Positions 35,184-43,978 of a DNA stretch of 64,000 nt are shown here, in pieces; positions within the stretch are counted from its first letter, which is position 1, and the number at the start of each line of letters is the position of its first letter. The DNA is from Planctomyces sp. SH-PL14 (lineage in GTDB: Bacteria > Planctomycetota > Planctomycetia > Planctomycetales > Planctomycetaceae). Position numbers and translations under genes: made by a program. The notes beneath the pieces are model-generated. The model was given only the letters and a program-made list of their open reading frames with translations, did no database searches and was not told the DNA's origin. The stretch covers positions 7,706,001-7,770,000 of the forward strand of contig NZ_CP011270.1 in assembly GCF_001610835.1 (NCBI RefSeq), read 5' to 3'.

Positions 35184-35257
35184 GAAAGGGTCGTTCTTCT
35201 GTTGTGGGTCTGGTTGAAATCGGGGCTGGTCGGAACCAGGGGGCCGGTTGGAATCGG

Positions 35258-36028
35258 TCAGGCGTCGCGGGAGCCGGATTCGGCGATGACGAGGTCGATC
35301 CCCGCCTCCCGGATTCGCGTCTGCCACTCGGTCGGCAGTCCGGAGTCGACCACCATCCGGGCCACCTGCTTGAGGGAACAGAGGTGGACCAGTTCGGAAT
35401 GTCCGAATTTTCCGCTGTCCGCGACGACGATCAGCTCGTCCGCCGCTTCCAGCATCTGCCGTTCTGTATCGACGAGGAGGGAGTTCTGGTTGAACAACCC
35501 CGCCTCGGTAATCCCGCCGACTCCCATCACGACGCGGCGGGCGTGGATCTGTTTCAGGGCTTCGATCGTCAGGCTGCCAAGGGCTACCCCGGTTTTGGGA
35601 TAGAGGTAGCCGCCGAGGTAAATCAGTTCGATTGTCGACACGCTGACGAGCTGGTTGCAGATGGGGAGCGAGTTCGTCACCACCTGCAGGGACTTGCCGG
35701 CGAGGTTCCGGGCGACTTCCAGGGTTGTCGTCCCGCCGTCGAGGATGATCGTCTCCCCCGACTGGATCAGGTCCGCCGCCGCCCGTCCGATCGACTGCTT
35801 TTCGACCGACGCCCGATGGCGGCGCTCATCAAACGCGGTCAGGGACTCCCCGACATAGGCGGCGCCCCCGCGGGTGCGCCGAATCTGTCCAATTCGGTCA
35901 AGATGCTCCAGATCCCGCCGAAGCGTACTTTCGCTCACTCCCAAGTGATCGACGAGCTCCTGAAGGGAGACAAATCCCTTGGATTCGATCAGCTCGAGAA
36001 TGTTTCCCCGCCGCTGGTCCAGCAGCAT
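35258..36028 (-). CDS. DeoR-family transcriptional regulator of the BMC operon (256 aa)
   Basis: Sugar-phosphate responsive repressor family. N-terminal winged helix-turn-helix ([20 protein letters not shown], then [10 protein letters not shown]) and a C-terminal sensor domain with [30 protein letters not shown] and [11 protein letters not shown], where sugar phosphates normally bind. It is the first gene of the operon, so it is probably autoregulated and induced by a deoxy-sugar phosphate such as fuculose- or rhamnulose-1-phosphate. A candidate operator lies 72 bp upstream. Confidence 0.94.
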   Translation of the reverse strand: MLLDQRRGNILELIESKGFVSLQELVDHLGVSESTLRRDLEHLDRIGQIRRTRGGAAYVGESLTAFDERRHRASVEKQSIGRAAADLIQSGETIILDGGTTTLEVARNLAGKSLQVVTNSLPICNQLVSVSTIELIYLGGYLYPKTGVALGSLTIEALKQIHARRVVMGVGGITEAGLFNQNSLLVDTERQMLEAADELIVVADSGKFGHSELVHLCSLKQVARMVVDSGLPTEWQTRIREAGIDLVIAESGSRDA

Positions 36029-36378
36029 TCTGCGAAAGCCTGAGGGTGATTGTGCTTCCCAACTTCTCTAGTGTGAATCACGTTGACGCCGGTTGCAAGC
36101 GTGATCGATCACGTCTTGTCACAATCTTTCAAAAGCCGCCATCAACGAAGCCCGGGGAAGGCCTTTCGAAGATCGACCCGGGGGAGGGCCGGACTGGCGT
36201 TCCTCACCCTGTCAAACCGCCGATTCCGGAAACGAGCCGATCCGTCAACGATCGGTTGCGAGCTGCCGGGGGAAGGGGTTGGTCCCGGAGCGCTGCTGTG
36301 GAGGCGTGCGGGGGGACGACTTGGTGAAAACGCGGCGAAGCGGATGGATTCGCTCAAGGTCCCGGCGTCTCGGAGCAT
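36029..36378. promoter_or_regulatory. Upstream region of the BMC operon, 350 bp
   Basis: Minus-strand promoter region of deoR and the BMC operon. It contains the palindrome at 36100-36113 and a half-site-like GTGAATCAC near 36073. No gene is visible. Element copy 7 starts at the far end. Confidence 0.5.
36100..36113. promoter_or_regulatory. Palindrome CGTGATCGATCACG, candidate DeoR operator
   Basis: Perfect 14-bp palindrome 72 bp upstream of the deoR start. Its half-site GTGAxxCAC is echoed about 27 bp closer to the gene. Its place makes it the best operator candidate. Confidence 0.45.
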
Positions 36379-36692
36379 GTCCTTGCCGGCACGGCTCCCG
36401 TAGCTCAAATCCAACGGGCGACGGCAGCCTGGGGTCAAGGGGGCCACGCCCCCTTGCCGCCGGAGGCACTTCCTGTGAGGAACCGTGGGACACAACGGAT
36501 GTCCGCTTTGTGTCACCGGCGTTGAGGACTCACCGCTCGCTTTGAAATCCCCGAGGGTTGGTGAGGGGCATCCAGCACGTTGTCCGCGCCTGGATACTCA
36601 CTCCTTCAGACATCTCTTGACGAGAGGGCCTCCGGCGGGCAAGAGGGCGTTGCCCCCTTGCATCCCCCACCAGGGTGCCCCTGGACCCGGTG
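36379..36692 (+). repeat. Dispersed structured intergenic element, copy 7
   Basis: Full plus-orientation copy whose right end is 18 bp from the stop codon of the minus-strand PIMT gene. The inner stem is reduced to CTCACC/GGTGAG as in copies 3 and 10. Confidence 0.9.
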
Positions 36693-36710
36693 AAAGGGCC
36701 TCCACCCGCC

Positions 36711-37940
36711 TCAGCGTTCGCGGCGGATTGGCGTCATCCGAATATTGTCGAGACACATCGCTCCCATCGCACCGTTCAGACCGACCTGCACGATCGCCTC
36801 GCGGGCCTGCTTCGGCACCGGAATCCTGCGGCCAACCTCGTGCCACGTCGTCTCATCCGCCAGCCACGGTCCGATCACCGCGTTCCCGAGAGGCACCCGT
36901 TTTCCGTCATAGAAATGGATCACGAACCCCGGACGGTCCTGAGAATCGGGACCGGGGCGAACCCCCTCAATCTTAAGCGTCATCCGGACATCGAGCTCCC
37001 CGACGACCGATCCGTCAATCCCCATCCCCTGCAGCAGGTGCGCGGACCGGCCGAGCTCGGTCCCCTCCATCCGGAGATACCGCTTACCCGTCGCCGGAAA
37101 GTCGGTGAGCACCCGCGACCGCCGCTGGTAGTGCCAGCCGGTCGCGAGTCCCTCGTCGGTCAGATCCTCGAAGTCGCCGTTGACGATCTTCGGGTTCGCC
37201 GGGTCGGGCTTCTGCTCCCGCAGTTCCTCCGACCGGCCGGTCATCGGGACAAAGAGAGTCGGGAGCAGTTTCTTCGTCAGGAGCTGGCCATCCTTCTTCT
37301 CGAGCAGGTGAAACACCTGCTGATACCGCTCGCCGAGAGGGATGATCATCTTCCCCCCCTCCTTCAGCTGGTCGACCAGGGGCTGCGGGACGTTCTCCGG
37401 GGAGCAGGTGACGATGATCTTGTCGAAGGGGGCCGCCTCGTCCCAGCCGGCGTAACCGTCACCGACGCGGCAGTGGACGTTGTCGTAGTCGAGTTGCTTC
37501 AGCAGGGCGGCGGCCCGCTTCCCGAGGGGCTCGACGATCTCGATCGTGTAGACCTCGGCGACGAGGCTCGACAGGACCGCCGCCTGGTAGCCGCTTCCCG
37601 TCCCGATCTCGAGGACCTTGTCGGTCGGCTGCGGATCGAGGACCTCGGTCATGTAGGCGACGATGAACGGCGGAGAGATCGTCTGCTTGAAGCCGATGTC
37701 GAGGGCCTGGTCGGTGTAGGCGAGGTTCCGCAGGTCATTGCGGACGAAGAGGTGCCGCGCGACCGACCGCATCGACTCCAGGACCTTGGGGTTGCGGATC
37801 CCCTCCCCTTCGACCGACTCCGTGACCATCTGTTCCCGCCGGGCGGAGAAAGCGTCGCTCGGAGGCGCGGCCGGGCCGACGGCCGCGTAGCACAGAACGA
37901 CGCAGATGGGGGCCAGTCCAGCCAGCAGCAAGCGGTTCAT
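36711..37940 (-). CDS. Exported protein-L-isoaspartate O-methyltransferase fused to a carbohydrate-binding-like domain (409 aa)
   Basis: N-terminal signal peptide (MNRLLLAGLAPICVVLCYAA). Residues about 35-240 are a PCMT methyltransferase that uses S-adenosylmethionine to repair isoaspartyl residues: ARHLFVRNDLRNLAYTDQAL, TISPPFIVAYMTEVL, motif I VLEIGTGSGYQAAVLSSL, and VGDGYAGWDEAAPFDKIIVT. Residues about 250-405 (VNGDFEDLTDEGLATGWHYQ ... CLDNIRM) form a beta-sandwich domain like those in family 4/9 carbohydrate-binding modules. An exported methyltransferase would need its cofactor in the periplasm, which is unusual. Confidence 0.85.
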   Translation of the reverse strand: MNRLLLAGLAPICVVLCYAAVGPAAPPSDAFSARREQMVTESVEGEGIRNPKVLESMRSVARHLFVRNDLRNLAYTDQALDIGFKQTISPPFIVAYMTEVLDPQPTDKVLEIGTGSGYQAAVLSSLVAEVYTIEIVEPLGKRAAALLKQLDYDNVHCRVGDGYAGWDEAAPFDKIIVTCSPENVPQPLVDQLKEGGKMIIPLGERYQQVFHLLEKKDGQLLTKKLLPTLFVPMTGRSEELREQKPDPANPKIVNGDFEDLTDEGLATGWHYQRRSRVLTDFPATGKRYLRMEGTELGRSAHLLQGMGIDGSVVGELDVRMTLKIEGVRPGPDSQDRPGFVIHFYDGKRVPLGNAVIGPWLADETTWHEVGRRIPVPKQAREAIVQVGLNGAMGAMCLDNIRMTPIRRER

Positions 37941-38451
37941 CGAATCCGTCCCGAGACCGGTGTTTCAGCAGCGACTGCAGTATAAGTCGAAGAGCGGCTA
38001 TGACTTCAAGCGGAATCTCCCGCCGGGGATCCGGAGTCGTCCGGCGGCCGTCCGGGGAGGCCGAAACGGGTCGACCGGCTTTCCTCACGTCGTCAGAGGC
38101 GCCAAACCTTCGCCAGCCTGTGTGGTGGACACGCTTTCACTGTGGAGTGTCCCTTTCCCGCAATTTACTTGGAAACGGCATGGCGGGTTGCTAGCGTGTC
38201 ATGAACCGTTTTGGGGTACGGGGCGTTTCCGGAGGGGTCTGGAGGCGTCGCGAAGCCGGGTTGGGTCAGAGCTTCCCGGGGATCCCGAAGGCCATTGATG
38301 TTTTCGGTGGAAATGGAGTTGGCCTCCATCGCCGCTGGTGCAGACGGCGTGGATGCGCTGTGATGGGGTGCCGGAACGGGCGCGATCATCATGCACGGAC
38401 GGAGAACGTTCGCCTATCGCGCGCTCGTTCGTTCAGGGGAGTGGGTCCTAA
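37941..38451. other. Divergent intergenic region, 511 bp
   Basis: It lies between the starts of the PIMT gene (minus) and the membrane protein gene (plus). Frames through it have no protein-like character; no repeat or clear promoter boxes found. Confidence 0.4.
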
Positions 38452-39774
38452 ATGGAGATCTTGCTGCAAGGCTACGCCGTCAATCCGGCGACGTGGTTCT
38501 ATTTGTCCACGCTGCTGATCCTGGCGGTCTTCTTTCGCTTCAATCGTCTGTGGTCCCTGAGAAACGTCGACCTGCTGCTCCTGCTCAGTTTCACGCCGGG
38601 GCTGCTGCTCGTCGATTCAGGAAATGACGTCGCCCGCCCGCTCGGGTATGTGTGGCTGTTCAGCGTGAGCGGCATGTACGTGGTGCGGCTTCTGGCGGAC
38701 CAGTTTCCGTTCCGCCGTCCGCTGCTGGCCCCGAACCTCAATGCCGGGGGACTGGCGTTTCTGTGCGTTTCCGCGGCCGCTTTCCTGACGGCCCAGGCGG
38801 TGAAAGAGACCCTGCCGGTGTCGACGCAGGCGACGGTTGTCGAAGCAGAGGCGATGGTGAAGCGGCAGTCGACTCCGGTGCCGGAGCACGGCGCTGTCGA
38901 CGAGCCGGTCGTCGGTCCCGCCGCGACGCTCATTGCCGCGCCCGTCGGGATCGTCTTTGAGGATCTGGCGGCTCGCGTGCTGTCGGTCCTGGCACACGCC
39001 GCGGTTGTGACCGGGCTGCTGATGGCCGGGAAACGGCTGTTTGGAGATGCCCAGCTTGGCCTGGCGATGGCGACGCTGTACCTGCTTCTCCCCTGTACCG
39101 CGTTCCGCGTGGGCGAGTTCAACCAGGTGCTTCCCTCGGCCCTCATCGTGTGGGCGATCGTCTGTTACCGGAATCCGATCGTTTCCGGGATCTTGATGGG
39201 GCTGGCGTGCGGGACGATGTTCTTCCCGGTGTTCCTGCTTCCGCTTTGGATCGCCTTTTACGGCCGCAAGGGGTTTGTGCGGTTTAGCGGAGCCCTGGCG
39301 GTTGTGGCGCTCGTCATGGTGGGGTGTCTCGCTCTGACGTCGAGCGATGCTTCGGCTCTGATCCGGAAGACGCTGGGGACGATCGATCTGGCGTCGATTG
39401 CCTTCCGAGGGGACGGCATTGCGGAGGGGTTCTGGAAGGAGACCGAGTATCTGTCGGTGTACCGGATTCCGGTGATTGCGGCTTATGCGGTGATGCTGCT
39501 GGGGCTGACGATCTGGCCGATGAAGCGGAATCTGGAGCTGCTGATTGCTCACTCGACGCTGGTGATTGTGGGGACGCAGTTCTGGTATCCGCGGCAGGGG
39601 GGCGTGTTCATCCTCTGGTATTTGCCGCTGTTGCTGATGGTGGTGTTCCGGCCGCGGCTGGTGCATCTGTTGCCGCCGACGGTGGTGCCGGAGGCGGAGG
39701 AGTCGAATGTGCGGCCGGGGACTTCGCCGGTGATTGCGACGCGGGCGATTGATCGCTCGTCGGTGTTTCGGTGA
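38452..39774 (+). CDS. Polytopic membrane protein, glycosyltransferase-87-like (440 aa)
   Basis: Integral membrane protein with about ten hydrophobic segments (WFYLSTLLILAVFFRF, VDLLLLLSFTPGLLLV, AARVLSVLAHAAVVTGLLMA, FLLPLWIAFYGRKGF, IPVIAAYAVMLLGLTIW, GGVFILWYLPLLLMVVF). The run LGLAMATLYLLLPCTAFRVG then EFNQVLPSALIVWAIVCYRN and GILMGLACGTMFFPVFLLPL recalls polyprenol-dependent mannosyltransferases, but the usual DxD/ExD in the first loop is not obvious. The role is not established. Ribosome-binding site GGGAG precedes the ATG. Element copy 8 follows. Confidence 0.75.
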   Translation: MEILLQGYAVNPATWFYLSTLLILAVFFRFNRLWSLRNVDLLLLLSFTPGLLLVDSGNDVARPLGYVWLFSVSGMYVVRLLADQFPFRRPLLAPNLNAGGLAFLCVSAAAFLTAQAVKETLPVSTQATVVEAEAMVKRQSTPVPEHGAVDEPVVGPAATLIAAPVGIVFEDLAARVLSVLAHAAVVTGLLMAGKRLFGDAQLGLAMATLYLLLPCTAFRVGEFNQVLPSALIVWAIVCYRNPIVSGILMGLACGTMFFPVFLLPLWIAFYGRKGFVRFSGALAVVALVMVGCLALTSSDASALIRKTLGTIDLASIAFRGDGIAEGFWKETEYLSVYRIPVIAAYAVMLLGLTIWPMKRNLELLIAHSTLVIVGTQFWYPRQGGVFILWYLPLLLMVVFRPRLVHLLPPTVVPEAEESNVRPGTSPVIATRAIDRSSVFR

Positions 39775-39798
39775 GGCAAGCGGCGTTCACTCGAACGC

Positions 39799-40120
39799 GT
39801 CCTCGCCAGCAAGACTCTGATAGCTCAAACCCAACGTGCCATGGCAGCCGGGGTCAAGGGGGTCACCCCTTGCCGCCGGAGGCGCTTCTGTGAGGAGCCG
39901 TGGCACACAACGGGTGTCCGCTTTGTGGCCCCAGCGTTGAGGACTCCCTCACATCAGACCGCTGGCTTTGCAATCCCCGCGTGTCGAGGTGGGAGGCATA
40001 CGGCACGTTGTCCGCGCTTGGACAAGTGCTCCTTCAGAAAGAGCTCTACGAGACGGGCCTCCGGCGGGCAAAGGGGCGTTGCCCCCTTGCATCCCCCACC
40101 AGGGTGCCCCTGGACCCGGT
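39799..40120 (+). repeat. Dispersed structured intergenic element, copy 8
   Basis: Plus-orientation copy between the convergent membrane protein and bamA genes; 25 bp from one stop codon, 39 bp from the other. Its first GC hairpin is AAGGGGGTCACCCCTT, with altered stem and loop that still pair. Confidence 0.9.
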
Positions 40121-40159
40121 TCTTGGCCGATGACGCGGGGGGCGGTGAGAAGTGCACGC

Positions 40160-43100
40160 TTACCGCGTGAAGCCCACCGTGAAGCTGAACACCCGCTCCT
40201 GGTCCGTCTGCTTCTGCATCAGCGGCCAAGCAAAGTCGAACGCCAGCGGTGCCGGACCCATCGCCGGAATCGTCAGCCGGAAACCAAAACCGGCCGTCAC
40301 ACGGAAATCGTTGATCTGAGCATTCGGCTCGATCGTACCAAAGTCCGTGAAGGCGATGACCCGGACCGAGTCGCTCGCCGTGATCGGCACGAGGTACTCC
40401 GCCGTGCCGAGCATCATGAAGTTGCCCCCGACACGGTAACCATTGTCGACCGGCGAAACCCCGCGGAACGCGAAGCCGCGGAACGAGGAGTAACCCCCGG
40501 CATAGAACCGCTCGAAGATCGGAGTGTCGTCACCCGTCCACCCGACCTGGCCCTGGAAGTGGACGATGTGCTTGCCGAACCCGTCCGGACGCTGGCGGAC
40601 CGTGAACAGCTGGCTGCCGGTCAGTTCGAACCGCGAGTAGTTGAAATCGCCGAACGCCTGCTCGTACGAACCTTCGATCAGGTTTCCCGAGGAGGGAATG
40701 AAGGCGTTGTCGCGGGTATCGCGGGTCAGGGTGAAGACCGCGCTCGACAGGAAGTTGTCGCCGCGGACCTTCTGCAGGTCGGCCGGCGGGGTCGCTCCCT
40801 GCGGCAGGATGTTGACGTTCTCCAGCCGGACGCTCGCCCCGGCGGACCAGTACTCGTTCAGGAGGTAGCCGAGGCCGACCCGGCCCCCGAGCCGCTCTTC
40901 GCTCCACTCGTCGTAGAACCGGCTGTAGTAGAAACCGCTCGTGCTCAGGCTGAAGTCGGTCCGCAGGAAGAACGGGTCGGTCCAGGTCGCCATATAGCGG
41001 CTGACCTGGGTTCCGGGCTGGGCTTCCAACCGGAAACTCTGGCCGGCTCCGCGGAAGGCGTAGCCGTTAATGATGTCCGACCAGCTCGTCGGCGGACGGA
41101 GCAGGTCGAAGTTGTCTTCCTGCAGGACGAACGAGCCGACGATCCCCGCGTTGCTGTTGACGCCCACGCCGAACATCAGGCGGCCGGTGCGGCCTTCCGT
41201 AACGTCCACATTCACGTCGACGAATCCCGGCTCCTGCGGAGCGCGGAGCGCACTGCCGAACGGATTCCCCTGCGGCGAGACCGAGGTGATCGGATCCTGC
41301 GGGACCGGATTGCCGTAGTGATCGATGCTCTGGCCGCGGACGACATCGTCCGATTGGGCGCGGATGATCGGGCCGACCGGATCCTCGCCGATGCCGTTCT
41401 CGAAGAGGGCCGTCGGATCGACCTCGTGGTACTCCGGCTCGATGGCCGCGGAACCCTCCGGACGACCCCAGCGGGCCGGCGCCTCGGTGGCGGCCAGCAT
41501 CTGGTTGCCGACCGGACGGGGAACGCGTCCCGTGGACGCGTTCCGTTCTTCGGGGGTCAGGAGCGCGGCGGGCCGGGCAGGCGCCATCGCCGGGCGGGCG
41601 ACTTCCTGCTCGACCGGATCGGCGTAGGTCGCCTTGCCGGCCGGTTCCTCATCCGCAGGGGCCGCCGGAATGTCGACGTTCGCTTCGAAGGTGTTGGGGC
41701 CGCTGCTCCGCTCCCAGAGGGGCGGAAGGTAGTCGTAGCGGACATCCCGCGGCGTGTGGCGGGCCGGTGATTCCGGGGCCATGCTGTGACCGGAGAGGGG
41801 GCCTTCTTCCTCCGCGGCGTCCGCGAAGACGTCGTCGACGGAGTTCTGGGCGCGGGCGATCTGGGTGGAGAGGTACTCCCGCCCTTCGACGCGGACGATG
41901 TTGAACGTCGGGGACTCCTGCTGGTCCCACAGATTCGAGCCCATGATGCGGGCCTGGGCCATCCGCAGCTTGCGGCCGTTGGCCAGTTCACCCGGCTTGG
42001 CCCAGCGGGCGACGTTGTTGAGGAGGACGTCCTCGCGGGTGTGCGGGTGGTCGCCCCGGATGTGGGCGTTGACGCTGCCGACGAGGTACGGCTTGTCCTC
42101 ATCGATTTCGTAGACGAGGTCGAGCTCGCCGGGCGTGTCGAGGAACCGCGGGATCGGGTCGACCTTGGCGAACAGGCGGCCCAGTTCGTCGTACTGGTCC
42201 TTCATGTGCTTGACGTCGAGCCCCATCAGGCGGGCGTTGAACGCGTCGCCCGGCTTGAGCTTGGGCTTGCCCCAGAGTTTGTTGCGGCTCAGGACGTCGT
42301 GGCCGACAAGGTCGATGTTCCGGACCTTGTACTGGATCCCCTCTTCGACCTTGAAGACGACCGTGACCCAGGCCCGGTCGTCGGACTCCTCTTCCTTGTG
42401 CTCGATCTTGACGTCGAAGTAGCCGAGGTTGTGGTAGTACTCGGTGAGCGTGTAGACGTCGTTCCGGATCTTCTCCGGGTCGTAGTCCCCGCCGATGTAC
42501 CAGAGGATGACGTTCTTGGTCGCCAGCTTCGTCTTGAGGACGGAGTCGCTGATCGCCTTGTTCCCTTCGAAGCGGACCCACCACACCCGGACCTTGGGGC
42601 CTTCCTGGATCACGAAGGAGACTTCGCGATCGTCCTGGCTTCCCCCCTTTTCGAGGTCGACTTCGGCGTAGAAGTAGCCCTTCTCGCGGTAGAGGCTCTT
42701 GATCCGCGAGACCGCCTGGCGGTTGGCCGAGACGTCGAATCCGTGGCCGACCGAGATCCCGACGTGGGCCTGAAGCTCCGACGTCTTGACCTTCTTGTTT
42801 CCCTTGAACTCCACGCTCCGCACCATGGGGCGTTCGCGGAGGCGGTAGATCAGCACGGGGCCGTCGTCGGTCATCTGGAGGACCGGCTTGACGTTGTAGA
42901 ACCAGTGCGTGTCGAGCAGCGAGGCGACGTCGTCCTGAATCTCCTGCCGTGTGACGGGCCGTCCTTTGCGGCACTTGATCCGGGACTGGATCGCGTGGGG
43001 CTGGATCGTCGTGTTTCCTTCGATCACCACGTCGGCGAGCGGCTTTTCGAGGCTCGCGTCGGTGATGTCCTCGTCCGTTCCACTCGCCTGAATCACGGGG

Positions 43101-43243
43101 GGCCGGGCCAGGACCGAACGCTGGCGGCGTTCGGGAGGTTCGGCCGCGACGACGGAAGCGGCCGCGCACCAGGCGACGACCAGCACGCACCGCAGCAGGC
43201 GGTGGTCAGTCGACCGACTTGATCGGGGTCGAACGCCGTCCAT
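40160..43243 (-). CDS. bamA: BamA/Omp85 outer membrane assembly factor with a long insertion (1027 aa)
   Basis: Core of the outer-membrane beta-barrel insertion machine. N-terminal signal-like segment (LLRCVLVVAWCAAASVVAAE), then POTRA domains: ADVVIEGNTTIQPHAIQSRI, VRSVEFKGNKKVKTSELQAH, VWWVRFEGNKAISDSVLKTK, KVRNIDLVGHDVLSRNKLWG. The 16-strand barrel follows, with conserved FEVRGFAFR-like YSSFRGFAFRGVSPVDNGYR and the ending VFSFTVGFTR. Between about residues 485 and 665 a Pro/Ala/Glu-rich stretch interrupts the last POTRA domain (NIVRVEGREYLSTQ ... EPGFVDVNVDVTEGRTGRL). The total length exceeds E. coli BamA by about 220 residues. The 3' end faces element copy 8. Confidence 0.93.
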   Translation of the reverse strand: MDGVRPRSSRSTDHRLLRCVLVVAWCAAASVVAAEPPERRQRSVLARPPVIQASGTDEDITDASLEKPLADVVIEGNTTIQPHAIQSRIKCRKGRPVTRQEIQDDVASLLDTHWFYNVKPVLQMTDDGPVLIYRLRERPMVRSVEFKGNKKVKTSELQAHVGISVGHGFDVSANRQAVSRIKSLYREKGYFYAEVDLEKGGSQDDREVSFVIQEGPKVRVWWVRFEGNKAISDSVLKTKLATKNVILWYIGGDYDPEKIRNDVYTLTEYYHNLGYFDVKIEHKEEESDDRAWVTVVFKVEEGIQYKVRNIDLVGHDVLSRNKLWGKPKLKPGDAFNARLMGLDVKHMKDQYDELGRLFAKVDPIPRFLDTPGELDLVYEIDEDKPYLVGSVNAHIRGDHPHTREDVLLNNVARWAKPGELANGRKLRMAQARIMGSNLWDQQESPTFNIVRVEGREYLSTQIARAQNSVDDVFADAAEEEGPLSGHSMAPESPARHTPRDVRYDYLPPLWERSSGPNTFEANVDIPAAPADEEPAGKATYADPVEQEVARPAMAPARPAALLTPEERNASTGRVPRPVGNQMLAATEAPARWGRPEGSAAIEPEYHEVDPTALFENGIGEDPVGPIIRAQSDDVVRGQSIDHYGNPVPQDPITSVSPQGNPFGSALRAPQEPGFVDVNVDVTEGRTGRLMFGVGVNSNAGIVGSFVLQEDNFDLLRPPTSWSDIINGYAFRGAGQSFRLEAQPGTQVSRYMATWTDPFFLRTDFSLSTSGFYYSRFYDEWSEERLGGRVGLGYLLNEYWSAGASVRLENVNILPQGATPPADLQKVRGDNFLSSAVFTLTRDTRDNAFIPSSGNLIEGSYEQAFGDFNYSRFELTGSQLFTVRQRPDGFGKHIVHFQGQVGWTGDDTPIFERFYAGGYSSFRGFAFRGVSPVDNGYRVGGNFMMLGTAEYLVPITASDSVRVIAFTDFGTIEPNAQINDFRVTAGFGFRLTIPAMGPAPLAFDFAWPLMQKQTDQERVFSFTVGFTR

Positions 43244-43565
43244 GGAGTTCTTTGGGTTTGTCCCGGCGTCATGCCGGAACGAAGGGGAGGTGGGAATCGG
43301 ACATCGCGAGGAGGGAAACGGTCGGATTTCGGAAGGGCCGCCGAGGGCGGATCGATCGAAATCGGGCGACGGAGATTCGCGATTTCTGATAGGTCGAGGG
43401 TGTGTAGCCGAAATTTGTGCGGGCGGACAAGATGAGTTTCATCCGACCGGGCCTCCTCTGCCGATTGGCGGGCTTGCGCCGAGGGGAATCCGGTGGCAGG
43501 TACGGCGGCTGGATGGGGGGCCGGTGAAGGTAGGAAGGATGGCTCATTCCGCTGACGCGAATCGT
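43244..43565. other. Upstream region of bamA, 322 bp
   Basis: Probable bamA promoter region (minus strand). No gene, repeat or clear box seen before element copy 9 begins. Confidence 0.4.
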
Positions 43566-43890
43566 GTCGTTGCCGGGATAGCGTCCATAGCTCAAACCCA
43601 ACGTGCGACGGCAGCCTGGGGTCAAGGGGGCCACGCCCCCTTGCCGCCGGAGGCGCTTCCATGAGGAACCGTGGGACACAACGGACATCCCCTTTGTGGT
43701 ACCGGCGTTGAGGACTCCCTCACATCACACCGCTCGCTTTGGAATCCGCGCGTGTTGGTGAGGGGGCATCCGACACCATGTCCGCGTCTGGACACGCCCT
43801 CCTTCAGACATCTTTCGACGGCCAGGCCTCCGGCGGGCAAGAGGGCGTCGCCCCCTTGCATCCCCCACCAGGGTGCCCCTGGACCCGGTG
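43566..43890 (+). repeat. Dispersed structured intergenic element, copy 9
   Basis: Full plus-orientation copy, the only one not next to a stop codon: it lies between the divergent bamA and the oxidoreductase at 43979, ending 88 bp before that start codon. Hairpins are canonical. Confidence 0.9.
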
Positions 43891-43978
43891 GGGTGGAGGC
43901 TTCGACGGATGTTCCCCTGCCGGCGCGGGTGACCGCGGACGTGTGACAACCCGCGCAGAATCTGAAATGCTCCCCGGC

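Noticed and set aside
39968-41770. 600-aa plus-strand frame opposite bamA, and similar long frames at 41786-43222, 48941-51712, 56515-59268 (minus) and 61043-63838 (minus)
   Set aside because: They lie wholly opposite well-supported genes; high GC content suppresses stop codons on the other strand. Compositions are Arg/Asp/Val-rich without any family motif.
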